Both the position numbers and the translations under genes were made by a program. DNA of 64,000 nucleotides from Eremomyces bilateralis CBS 781.70 (taxonomy: Eukaryota > Ascomycota > Dothideomycetes > Eremomycetales > Eremomycetaceae): NCBI RefSeq assembly GCF_010015585.1, contig NW_022985093.1, forward strand, positions 174,254 to 238,253. The letters are read 5' to 3'. Positions 32,901 through 43,842 of the stretch are shown here, piece by piece. How positions within the stretch are numbered: position 1 is the first letter of the stretch; every line of letters begins with the position of its first letter. A model generated the notes under the pieces. The model was not told the origin of the DNA. It ran no database searches and was given only the letters and a program-made list of their open reading frames with translations.

Positions 32901-34748
32901 GCACGCCCAGCGAGACATCAGTGGCAGCAAACCATGGACCACGGAGGCCTGGAATGGTAAGATGAGGCGCAAGAGCATTCGCACCACGTCCGGTGGATCG
33001 CCAAAGAAGTCGCTTAACAGCCCTGTTCCACCGCTGCCTGGCCAAGAGAGCGCTGTCTCGGGGGCCCAAGGTTTGGGAATCGTCATGGAGGATAACGCTA
33101 TGGACTGCTTCGATGACGAGACTGGTGAACGTGGTCGTCTCTTCGTCAAGGTTCTTGGCTTGAAAGACCTTGGAATGCCACTTCCTTCCAGTAAGTCGAT
33201 TCCTAGATGTAATCCGTTTCACGGCTAATGACACATCGCAGATGAACGCACAAACTTCCAGCTCACCCTTGACAACGGGCTTCACTGTGTGACCACTGCA
33301 TGGCTTGAACTTGGCCGCTCTGCTCCAATCAACCAAGAGTTCGAGCTTGTTGTGTTGAACGACCTAGAATTCCAACTCACTCTACAAACTAAACTCACTC
33401 CGCCGCCACAACCAGCCCAATCTGCTCGTCCTACTTCACCCACCAAGGGCCATAAGGCGCAGAAGTCTACCTTCTCTCGTCTCGCATTCCTTTCATCCCC
33501 CAAGAAGCGCAAGGATGCCGAACGCAAAGCTGCAGAGGAAGCTGCCGCTGCTCAGCGTGAGTCACAAGCACAAAGGGAAGCGGACGCTCGACGTGCCATG
33601 AGTGCGAAAACCAATCCAACTGCCTGGGATCTCATGCACAATCTTGTCGCCCAAGATGGATCATTTGCCCGCGCGTACGTCTGTCTCAAGTCGCATGAGC
33701 AAAACTGCTTCGGCCGACCGTTCACGGTTGATATCCCTTGCTTCAACGAATGGGCTGTCGATGACTCCGATCCGAATGTTGAAAACAGCGTCCGAAGCCG
33801 ACGCGGAGCGTTGGTTCGCAAGCCGCCTTACAAGGTGGCCCACCTTACCCTGCAACTACTCTATGTGCCCAAACCGAAGGGTGCCAAAGATGAAGATATG
33901 CCCAAGAGCATGAGTGCTTGCGTGCGTGAGCTGCGTGATGCCGAAGAGGCAAAGAAGCGGAATTTTGAGGGATACCTCAGCCAACAAGGAGGCGACTGCC
34001 CGGTATGGATGACCGATAATAACTCCCATCGATGTCTACTCGCTAACAAGTGAAATAGTACTGGCGTCGACGCCTTTTCCGCCTCCATGGTCACAACCTG
34101 ACAGCTTACCATGAGACCACCCATCAACCTCGTGCCACCATCAACCTTGCCAAAGCCAGGAAACTTATCGATGACCGTTCTTCGCTCATCAACCCCGACA
34201 CGGCCGCACCTGGCAAGAAGGGTCGTCGCAAGTCTGCATTCGCCGAGGAAGAAGAGGGATACATGTTTGTCGAAGACGGCTTCCGCATCCGCTTTGGGAA
34301 CGGTGAAGTCATTGACTTTTATGCGGATAAGAGTGAAGACAAGACTGCCTGGATGCAAGTCTTGTCCGAAGTCATTGGCAAGGATACGGCTTCAGGCCAG
34401 AAGGGATGGACGGAGATGATTCTCCAAAAGGAGCGACAGGAGCGAAAGGCCGGCGTTCCACCTCGGCCATCGTCCGAGGGCAACGATCAAGCCAGCCGTG
34501 CGCCGTTTTCTCAGCCGCGACATGCTGCCCATCAGTCCATGGATTCCGGTCCGAGGATGCGGCCGCAGATGAATGTCCACAGTACCAAGAGCGTCCCGAG
34601 CAGCCCGGTGAAGGGTCAAGTGCCAGTGCACATGCAGACGAACGCGAGCCCCACGAAACCTCATCATGGGCGAACGAGGTCGCAGATTCCCGACGCGGCG
34701 AGCGCGATGGAGCAGCGACGGAAGAAGGTCCGTTCAATGATCTTCTGA
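29904..34748 (+). CDS. bud4: Bud4-like septation/bud-site protein (anillin-like, PH domain)
   Basis: Landmark protein that organises septins and the contractile ring at septation sites. Five exons: 29904-29918, 29986-30108, 30214-33190, 33242-34002 and 34059-34748, giving 1521 aa. The start MPSEA-VQPLRISKMTPQSS matches other fungal Bud4 N-termini (-APLRISK-). Residues 50-1000 are Ser/Pro/Asp-rich and disordered with many SP sites. The C-terminal third has an anillin-like region (RTNFQLTLDNGLHCVTTAWL, FELVVLNDLEFQLTLQTKLT, CFGRPFTVDIPCFNEWAVDD) and then a PH domain (about 1283-1390: FEGYLSQQGGDCPYWRRRLF, FRLHGHNLTAYHETTHQPRA, GEVIDFYADKSEDKTAWMQV). The first exon is only 15 nt. A short Ser-Ala-Gly/Glu repeat lies at 32374-32409. 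It is convergent with PTH2. Confidence 0.92.
32374..32409 (+). repeat. 9-nt coding minisatellite in BUD4
   Basis: Four near-identical 9-nt units of the form GRG-TCT-GCN encode ESA-GSA-GSA-ESA in a disordered part of Bud4. Being a multiple of three, copy-number change would not shift frame. Confidence 0.7.
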
Positions 34749-35251
34749 ACGGGACGTGTGGGATTTCATTGGGTGCACATGGTGTGTTTTATAATACGCA
34801 GGAAGTCCGTGCTCTATACTTTTTTCTTTTTTTCCTTGTCTAGATGTTCGATGAACTCTCTGATGTGTCACCGACCGGATGACTCCGAGGTTATGAACTC
34901 TCTCCAAAAGAACGCGCTTGGGTAGTCTCCAGGGTTGTGAATCGATCGCTGCGCTGCCCTTGACGCCTGTTCTGATTTTTCTTGTGCGTCTTTGCTCTAT
35001 CGGGGAGTCGCAACCGGTTTCTGTAATCAATTGGCTTCCTGCCATAGGCTATCAATATAAATATTCCAACCACCCCTGGCCCACGTAGGTACTGTACGTA
35101 CCGGCTTGTAGTATGTTCCACATGGTCCCCGAACACGCCTTGGGTGTTTCCTCATTGGCCCATGAGCTAACTGGAGATCTATTCTGGCCATTCCAAACAG
35201 CCATAGCCCGCCGTACACGATCGTTGGATGGTCTGATCCGAAACGGCCCCT
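34749..35251. other. Convergent 3' intergenic region, BUD4 / PTH2
   Basis: About 500 bp between two gene ends. A T-rich run (TTTTTTCTTTTTTTCC) near 34820-34840 may belong to the BUD4 3' end. I see nothing else. Confidence 0.5.
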
Positions 35252-35903
35252 TCATAGGAGCTTAAGATGCCCTGTAACTTGATCTATCACGCTCTTAGGC
35301 CCAGGTCCAATTCCAAGCACAGTCGCACTATTCGCTGCAATCTGCGTGCGCCCGGCATCATGAATCACCCTCGCGCAGAGTCCCAAGCTCATCGCCCTCG
35401 CCTGCAACTCCAACAGCTCATCCTCACTCTTCACCTGCACCGCCACCTTCGCCTGACCGCGGGACTCCCAGCGCGACAGAACGGGGCTCTTCGGCGTAAC
35501 CGATGCCAACGACTTGTAGCAGGCCAGTGTTGCATGCGAGCACTGGGCGGCGATTTTTCCTGCACCGTGAGTCAGGAGATTGTCCACCATCCCATGAACT
35601 TCACGTACCTTTCGTCATCCCAAGGTCGGTTCGTACCACAAGGATAAGCTTGAATTCCTCGTGGCTGTTCACGAAACTTCCCAGCTCGCCGATCTCACTC
35701 AGGTCGCTGTCCGAGTCGGAGTCCTCTGTCTCCTGGTCCTCCTTGCTCTTGCTGGACCTCTCTATCGCTGTCGGTTTTCTTTGTGAGAAGACCCCAATGG
35801 CGGACGCCTGCCCTAGAAAGTAGCCGGTCACACCGGCTATCACGGCGGATGCAACCGCTATCGCGCCGACTGAGGGGGGCGGTCGGTCCATTTGTGATGC
35901 CAT
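35252..35903 (-). CDS. pth2: Peptidyl-tRNA hydrolase 2 with N-terminal membrane anchor
   Basis: Releases tRNA from stalled peptidyl-tRNA (Pth2/Bit1 family). Exons 35903-35609 and 35559-35252 give 200 aa. An N-terminal hydrophobic segment (SVGAIAVASAVIAGVTGYFL, residues ~10-30) is the anchor typical of eukaryotic Pth2 at the mitochondrial surface. A Ser/Asp/Glu linker follows (KEDQETEDSDSDSDLSEIGE). The catalytic domain begins FKLILVVRTDLGMTKGKIAA and continues QCSHATLACYKSL; the Lys, Asp and the GKIAAQCSHA loop are the family's active-site signature. The end AGRTQIAANSATVLGIGPGP is also diagnostic (Thr-Gln-Ile). It is divergent from SNX41; a CACGTGA lies 227 bp upstream. Confidence 0.94.
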
Positions 35904-36403
35904 GCTTTGACAGTTGAGGAGATGATGGGTTCTGTTAAGCCCTGCTGTACTCTGCCTTACTAAGCCAGACTGCAATGCACGTCAGCCGAATTATACTCCG
36001 GCTCTCTAGGTGGTGGGATAACCGTACCTTTTTCCCTGGTCGTTGTCCCCCTGGTGTACCTGAGAAATATCACGAAAAGCGCGTGGAGGGCACAGGGACC
36101 CAGTCAGCATTGGCACGAGTTTGATGTTGCACGTGAAATTAGTGGCTCAGCTTTAGTTGGACGGGTGTGGCTTGACCACCCCCTGCGCAGCGGTCTTGGC
36201 GCTGGCCTGCAGCAACGACGTCGACGTTCAACGCTGCGCATGTCACCGGAGCTCCGGGGATCCTCCAACTTCTCGTCACTGACGACAATTCCGATTAACC
36301 CCCATTTCACAAATCGTGTTTTCTAAAGTTTTTACTGTGCTCTGAAACTTTTCAAGGCTATCTTTTCCTCTTCTTCCGAGCGGCTGCCGCCTTTATACCC
36401 AAC
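35904..36403. other. Divergent promoter, PTH2 / SNX41
   Basis: About 500 bp with CACGTGA at 36130-36136. Short frames here are leader sequence, not genes. Confidence 0.5.
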
Positions 36404-38549
36404 ATGTGGGACGACGAGGAGGACAACAACCCATATGGCTCCTTTGCGCAGAGGGAGCCAGCCCCGTTGCCTACCCATCCAGACTCGCCAGAGGGTACGA
36501 ACTCAGCTGTGGCTACCTACAATGCCTTCGATAACGCTAATATGTCTCCAGAGGCGTTCCATACCCATGGTACCCCGCCTTCGTCATCTCCAGAAGCGCA
36601 ACAGGAACCGCCGGACTACGGGTCGCATTCACTCAGTGATGTCGATTACAATGATACGGAGGCCGGCAGGGATCCCATCGAACCGAAAAAGGGTGGGTAT
36701 GACAGTCGAATCGAGCAGATCCTATACGAGAATCCCAACCTACCGATCATAATCACCACCGCAGGCAAGAACGTGGAGAGCGGAGGCAGCTATATTGCGT
36801 ACGCAATTCGTACCGGCGTAGGTGACCTTTCCTAAAATGAGGGTTCGTTTCTAAATTCCCGTACTAGGACCTCGAAGTTCGAAGAAGATACTCCGAGTTC
36901 GCTTCCTTGCGACAAACGATTGTCAACCTTCATCCGACCCTGATCATTCCTCCCATCCCCGAGAAGCACAGTATGGCGGACTATGCAGCGAAGCCGACCA
37001 AAGCGAAAGAGGATGCGGGGATCATTGAGCTCCGGAAACGGATGCTTTCGGTGTTTCTGAACCGCTGTAGGCGGATGAAAGAGGTCCGGGAAGACGGAGT
37101 GTGGTGGCGGTTTCTAGACCCGAACGCCAGCTGGGTACGAGCATGATCTTTCTCGACCCTTCTCATCGCATAGCTGATTGATTTACTACAGTCCGAAGTT
37201 ATGCGAACGCCTCCTGTCTCTAATCTTCCGAAAAACATCCTGAAATCGCCGCCGTTGGACGCAGCAAACCCCAGTCCAGGCCACAACTACCTTCCCATTC
37301 CATCCGTATCGGCCAAGCTGAGGGTGTCCGGCTCAAATGCAAACACAGGCACGCCCACCTCGCCCTCATCGTATGACGAGCAACCGTCAACAGTAGCTCA
37401 TACAATTCCAGGTCCACAAGTCGGTCGGTTTCCTCCGTCATCTCAGAACCTCTCCGAGGAGGAGCTAGATCCATACTTTGTCAATTTCGAGGCTTCCTCG
37501 AAGGAGTTGGAATTGCTGTTACAGGGTAGCATGGAGAAGGTCAATCGTCGGACACTCGCGCATTACTCGTCGCTGGCCGACGACATGGCCGAGCTGGGTG
37601 CCCGATACAATGCGTTTTCTCTGTCGGAGCAATCACAGGGCCTCGCCGTAGCGATCGAGAAGGTCGGTCAGGCGGCCGATGCAACGTTCGTTGCGACCAC
37701 CGAGCTTAGCTCTTCGCTGAGCGCCGAGTTTGCCGAGCCAATGCGAGAGAGCGCACAATTCGCGGGTGTAGTTCGGAACGTGCTGAGGTACCGGGTGCTC
37801 AAACGGATCCAGCAAGAGATGACGCGCGATGAGCTGGAGAAAAAGCGGCTTCATCTCGATAATCTAGAACGAAGCGAAATGGAATCTCAGCGACTGAATC
37901 ACTACCTCGAAGGGGCGGGACCGTCTTCTGGGACGCGACAAAAGCGGTCATTTTCGTCCGGTAGCGCATCCAGCCGCGGGAGGACGGACAATGCGGAGAC
38001 GGCGTCCATCGACTCCGATTTTCCTCCCACGCATGGCGACTCGCCGCCAACCTCAAGGCAAGGTGGGCCGCAAGGGAACGAGTCCCCGGCACATCGGAAG
38101 AGTCAAAGCGGAGGGTTCATGGCGAGTACATTCGGCCGCATCGGGCATGCTTGGCAAGGGTTCACGGATGCAAATCCGGAGAGGAACCGGAGAGACCAGA
38201 TTGGGAAGACGAAGGAGTCCTTGGTGCAGGCGAGTGCATCGAATTCCGGAAAATGGTTCTTCTCGCTAACCGTTATAAAGCTCGAACAAGCTCTCGTCGT
38301 CTCGGAGAAAGATGTGGGGGATGCCAGTTCTGGGGTATTAAAGGACTTGAAGCGGTTCCAATCTGAGAAGGAAGAAGACTTGAAAAGATATATGGTATGT
38401 CCTCGGTTCCATTGGTTGATACAGAGACTAATCGTTTTCCGCAGATCGCTTTCGCGAGATGTCACATTGACTGGGCGAGACGCAGTCAGGCTGCCTGGGA
38501 GCAGGCCAAAAACGAGGTGGAGAACATCGAGGTGACCGAGGGGGGATGA
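36404..38549 (+). CDS. snx41: Sorting nexin 41 (PX-BAR)
   Basis: Endosomal PX-BAR protein that retrieves cargo from endosomes and, with Atg20/Snx42, supports selective autophagy. Exons are 36404-36817, 36868-37134, 37192-38394 and 38445-38549, giving 662 aa. The start MWDDEEDNNPYGSF is almost invariant in this family. The PX domain spans about 105-235 (PIIITTAGKNVESGGSYIAY, DLEVRRRYSEFASLRQTI, LHPTLIIPPIPEKHSMADYA), with the Arg-Tyr-Ser-Glu-Phe phosphoinositide-binding core. A BAR-like helical region follows (LDPYFVNFEASSKELELLLQ, REKEEDL-like SEKEEDLKRYM). A Ser-rich insertion sits within the BAR region (about 495-590), as in relatives. It is convergent with GluRS. Confidence 0.95.
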
Positions 38550-39152
38550 GGTTTTGGGCTCAATGACTACTATATCACGGAAGGCGATTCATAATACGAC
38601 AGGATGGAAGGGCCATGAAACTGCCATACCTGGCGCAAGATCGACGGGATCCTGACTTCGTCGACGGGATCCTGATTTCGCACTGGCATGCTGCGTTCCG
38701 TTCCGCTAGACGCCGAATGGGCCTCCCGCTTAGGCGTTCCCGAATACTGGGAATAGTTTACTGAGGGCGACCGGTTACACTGCTCCGCCGAACGAAACAG
38801 CTCGTATCTTCTTGGCAGTAGAGGCATAATGCAGCATCACAATGAACATGCACACGAGATATCTTGAGTACTTTTGATGTGTCAAGTAGCTTCGATTTCA
38901 CACGCCCTTTGAGATCTCTCCGGCATCCTAAGGAATAGAAGTCCTCTTCCGAACTTGTATTGTAATCGTCGTCACTACCCAGCGGCCTTTTTGGGTTCAA
39001 GAAATTCCAGTGCCAGATCGTCAATCCCCAGCAGATTCAAACCGGCGAACCAGGCTGATCTTCCGCCTTTCGTGATCATATCGCGTCGTATCCCATGTGC
39101 GCGTGCAGTCCCGGCTCAATTCTGCCGTGGGCGACGCAACGGCCATGGAGAT
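38550..39152. other. Convergent 3' intergenic region with 20-bp tandem duplication
   Basis: About 600 bp between the SNX41 and GluRS ends. At 38641-38680 the 20-mer TCGACGGGATCCTGACTTCG is directly repeated with one mismatch. I see nothing else. Confidence 0.6.
38641..38680. repeat. Tandem duplication, two 20-bp units
   Basis: Units 38641-38660 and 38661-38680 differ at a single base (C to T). Recent slippage is likely. Confidence 0.85.
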
Positions 39153-41317
39153 TTACGCTCGTCCCGTGGGGATGTTGTAGAACACCGGGCCGGTCGAGCC
39201 CGGAGGAGGCGGGGAAACATCGTCCAGCTTGAAGAAACCCTTGCGATCGAATTGGATAATGGAGCCCTTGGGCAGCTCGGCCACATTGCAGTCCGCATAT
39301 GCGATGGTCTTGAACTCGGTGACCGGGGTCAAGACCTGCTCGAGCTCGTCGTCCTTCTCGAGCTTGTCTTTGGTGATGAGCAGGTCGAACTCGTACAGGG
39401 TGACAGGGACCAAGTTCTTCTCGATGGCGGCCAGCCAGGTGAGCTTCTTCTTGGTCTTCTTGAAGTCGCCCTCAAGATGCAGTTCGAAGGTGATGTCGGA
39501 CACCGTGCCGTTCTCCCCCGTCTTCTTTTCGCGGACGATGGCGTTGCCCCAGTTCATCAGCGTGACTTCTTCGTTGATCTCCACGCTCTGCGCATCGGCC
39601 TGTTCGAGGACAATGGTGTCTTTGTACCAGACCTTCTTCATTCCGACCTCCATGTTCTTCGCATGCTTCGGTTTCTCCGCCACCGTTTCCTCCTTGGGTG
39701 CATCCGCTCCAATGACACGACAGTGAACCGCATTGTCCTGGGCAACGGCCGTGAAGCGCGCGGCGATGGGATCCGTGTACTTCTTGTTCAACGCCCACAG
39801 CGCGCCCCATTCCAAATTCAGAATGTTCCGACTCGGCCCCTGCACCAGCATGAACTCCCGCAGCGCCTCGACCGTCATCCCCCGCCGCAGCATGCCGCGC
39901 ACCGTGGGCATCCGCGGATCGTCCCAGCCCCAGACCTTCCCGTCAGCTACGATGCGGGTGAGTTTCCGCTTGGAGAGCACGGTGCGCACGAAGTTCATGC
40001 GCGAGAAGTCCCAGATCTCGACAGGGCGCAGGCCGAGTGCGTTCTGGAACCACGCGTACTGCACATTGCGGTCGCGGTACTCGTTCGTGCGCAGCGCCAG
40101 CGTGACGCCTTCGAGGGAGTCGAGGATCGGGGCGCAGAAGTCGTAGGTGGGATATATGTTCCACTGCGAGCCGGTGCGGTGATGCGGCGTCGCATTGCAG
40201 CGGTAGATGACCGGATCGCGCATCGTGCCGTTCGGGCTGTCGTAGGCAATCCTTGCGCGGAGACACCACCGGCGTCCCTCGTCCGAGCCGGATTTCATCT
40301 CCTCGAACCAGCGAAGGGTTTCCTCAATGCCGAGGTCACGGCGTTTGGATGGCAACCGATTCTTTCGGTCCTCGTCTCCCTTCCCCAACTCCGCATCGTC
40401 GGCGAACGCGTTCCCATCCTTGATTATCTTGATGGCCAATTCGTACATCTGCTGGAAGTAGTCGCTTGAGTACGAGGTCGTGTCCGGGCGGATCCCCAAG
40501 AGCTCCAGGTCGTGGAGAATTGCGTCGTGGAACTCCATGGATTCCTTGGAGGGGTTGGTGTCGTCGAAGCGGCAGATCAGCTTGCCGCCGGGCTCCCGGT
40601 GGGCGAAGTATTCGTTGAGGACGATGGCTTTGGCGTGCCCGATGTGCAGGAATCCAGACGGCTCTGGGGGGAAGCGAGTCACCAGAGGGCCCTTGGTCCG
40701 GACTTGGATGTCAAAGCTTGCGCCCTCCTTCTCTTTCGCAGCCGTGTCGCTAAGCTCTTGGATGGTCTCGGGGATCCATGGATATGCCGCTTCGATGTAT
40801 TTGAACCAGCGGGTGATATTGTTGTTCGCTTGCTTCAACATGGATGAGGCCACATGATTCCCGCGTATTGTCGCCCACACGGCAACATCGGCGAGGGTGA
40901 GGCTGTATCCGACCATGTACGAGCGAAGAGTCAGGTGCTTATCGAGTTCGGCGAGTGCAGGACGGAATTCCTTGGATTTCGCATTGGCGAAGTTCTTGCT
41001 TCTCTCGACCCATTCGTCAACCTAGATGAAGTGTGAGTATATACATCTTATATTTAATAGGTCCTAGAGCTTACGCCGGCAATTTGCTGTTGCTGATTGA
41101 CAAGGTCACGGCAGTACGAGACGATCTTTTCATCCGCAAAGGTCTCACCATTGTCCAGCTTTAGACTGATTGCCGATTTATCGGAGAGGCTCGAATCTTG
41201 CTGGACATTCGTCGCTGCGACGGGGAGAAGGTTCGATCGTTCGAGGTAGCGGGCGACCAGCAGTGGAGGATAGAGGACGGCGGGAGGGCCTTTGACGGCC
41301 ACATCCAGACTGGCCAT
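39153..41317 (-). CDS. gus1: Cytosolic glutamyl-tRNA synthetase
   Basis: Charges tRNA-Glu with glutamate in the cytosol. Exons 41317-41075 and 41021-39153 give 703 aa (yeast Gus1 708). Residues 1-170 form a GST-like domain (NGETFADEKIVSYCRDLV, GYSLTLADVAVWATIRGNH) that in yeast binds Arc1. The class I core has RFPPEPSGFLHIGHAKA with HIGH at about 207-210, RFDDTNPSKES, and the KMSKS-type loop VLSKRKL at about 429-435. The C-terminal beta-barrel anticodon-binding region ends SPPPPGSTGPVFYNIPTGRA. HIGHAKA together with RFDDTNPSKE marks eukaryotic GluRS rather than GlnRS. It is divergent from nudF; CACGTGA lies 221 bp upstream. Confidence 0.94.
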
Positions 41318-42273
41318 GATTGTCAAGGGTTTGGGGTAGTATAAAGTTCAATTGCAACCAGGTCGACAAGAAGGGGGAGGAATATCAGGTTTCGAAGCGA
41401 CCATGTCGGTTTCAGCAGGAATATCTACAAGTCATCCCACCTTGTGGTCTTTTTTTGGGCCCTCCGATATCAGGGGTGGAGGGGGGAAGTTTATAAGGCA
41501 CTAAGGCACTAAGGTCTCAATGACACATCTATGCAACCACGTGACATTGATTGACATTGGTCAGTTGGTCCTCCGTCTTGACAGTCAGTTGTTAATTACA
41601 TGGATGACTGAACCAGTCGTATGTATCTGGGTATGGAGGGTGATGTTTATGGTATGTATTTCTCGTTCGATTTCCTACGAAGCTACAGAAGCATCTGGTT
41701 CACATGACTTGTCTATAACTAGTTAACTACCTGTCTCTTACCTACTTGAACGGTATTTGATGTGCCTCACGCCGTGGAGAACTGGATGTCGACTCGGAAA
41801 AACTTCGGGTTTCACCGCATCTGGCCTTCTTTGATTGACTGTTGAATGTTGATGTTGACGTCTGGAATCTTGACAATTGAGACACAAATAGATCATGAGC
41901 TACTGATGTCGGAAATTCATTGCAAGTCCCTTTGATCGCTATACTCCTTCTACCTCCTCACTCCTCACTCCTCTCTGACACCTTCGGTTCATCCCTCCAG
42001 GATCTTCTAATATACCGGTATATGATACCTGCAACAGCTACTGGGTACTACGAGTTCCTGGACGAATCCTTATCGGTTCACCGTATAGTTCTGAATCCAA
42101 ATCTCGAATTCCATCCCCACTCTTGCCCAGCCGCTCTCCTGTTGCAGACGACGGCCGTTGCCGGAGGAATCCAGCGATTAGATGAAAGGGCCTTTAATAG
42201 AGTCTCTGCCCTATGAGAATTCGTACAAGTCCAACTTCCACCAGTGGATTTCCCCATCGCGACAATCTCCAGT
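41318..42273. other. Divergent promoter, GluRS / nudF
   Basis: About 955 bp. CACGTGA lies at 41538-41544. An AAGGCACT unit is duplicated near 41500-41515. Pyrimidine-rich leader sequence precedes nudF. No supported frame. Confidence 0.5.
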
Positions 42274-43842
42274 ATGAGTCGAACATTGCCGGGACGTCAA
42301 GCTGAAGAACTGTACGTATAAGCCAGGCCGTGGCGCATAACCAGCGAGATGAGTACCAGACCAAAGCTTACACGGTGTTCCTAGACACAAATCAATCATC
42401 GCATACCTGTCGGCGAATAACCTATCCAACAGTGCCGCTGCACTCAGGACCGAGCTGAACATTGGCGAAGATGTTTTCAATGCCGCTACCGCGAAGAAGT
42501 ACGAAACATTGCTGGAGAAGAAATGGACAGGCATCGTCCGACTACAGAAAAAGGCATGTCAGCACCACCCATTCTTCCTACCATATACCTCCCCTACCGC
42601 CGTTTGGACCGATCTCTGACTAGCGTTCCCCCACAGGTAATGGATCTCGAGACCCGAAATACCGCGTTACAATCCGAGCTGGACAACGCGACACCTACCT
42701 CCCTCTCCCGACGCAACCAAGATCCTACTGCCTGGCTTCCTCGATCCCCTGCTCGACATACCTTAGAATCGCACCGAGATACCATAAACTGCGTCGCATT
42801 CCATCCCATTTTCTCCTCCATAGCCTCCGGCTCGGACGATTATACTATTAAAATATGGGACTGGGAACTAGGTGAACAAGAAAAAACCATCAAAGGTCAC
42901 ACGAGAGCAGTCCTAGACATTGACTATGGCGGACCACGAGGGGGAATCCTTTTGGCATCCTGTAGTTCCGACCTGACTATTAAGTTGTGGGATCCGGCGG
43001 ACGACTATAAAAATATTCGGACGTTGCTGGGTCACGATCATAGCGTTAGCGCCGTTCGCTTCATACCGTCAGGAGCTGCTGGCGCACCATTATCTGGAAA
43101 CTTGCTTGTGAGCGCCAGCAGAGACAAGACCTTGAGGATATGGGATGTCTCCACGGGCTATTGCGTGAAGACTCTACAAGGCCATACTGGCTGGGTGCGG
43201 GATGTTTGCCCCTCGCTGGATGGCCGCTTCCTTCTCTCGACTGGGGACGACACGACCGCTCGGTTATGGGATATCTCCGTATCGAATTCCGAAACCAAGC
43301 TGACCATGGCTGGTCATGAGCATTTCAATGAATGCTGCGCACTCGCTCCGCCGGCTTCGTACCAATATTTGGCACCCCTGGCTGGACTGAAGAAACCACC
43401 ACCTCTCAGCAGCACAGCGGAGTTTATGGCAACCGGGTCCCGTGACAAAACGATCAAGCTCTGGGACGCTCGTGGTAGTTGCCTCATGACGCTGGTAGGC
43501 CATGATAATTGGGTGCGAGCGCTTGTTTTCCACCCCGGCGGCAAATACCTCCTTTCGGTATCGGATGACAAAACATTACGCTGTTGGGATCTCAGTCAAG
43601 ATGGCAAATGTGTCAAGGTGCTCGGCGACGCACATGAACGCTTCGTCACCTGTCTAAGATGGGCTCCTGGAATCGCCAAGGACGTACCTGTGGTTCAGGC
43701 CGGGACGAACGAGGGACAGAACGGCGAAAGCAATGGGACGCCGAAGAGCAAGCGAACCGGACCGGCCGTCCCCGGTGTTCAGATACGCTGCGTTATCGCT
43801 ACAGGGGGTGTGGATCGGAAGCTGAGGATCTTCGCGAACTGA
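42274..43842 (+). CDS. nudF: Nuclear distribution protein NudF / LIS1 (WD40) with GC-AG intron
   Basis: Dynein regulator needed for nuclear migration and retrograde transport. Exons are 42274-42311, 42385-42553 and 42637-43842, giving 470 aa. The N-terminus carries a LisH motif ([32 protein letters not shown]) and a coiled coil ([37 protein letters not shown]). Seven WD40 repeats follow, with repeated GH...W/LWD pairs ([95 protein letters not shown]). The second intron begins GCATGT rather than GT and ends CCACAG; only this splice joins RLQKK to VMDLETRN in frame. A Gly/Asn-rich insertion lies before the last repeat. Confidence 0.94.
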
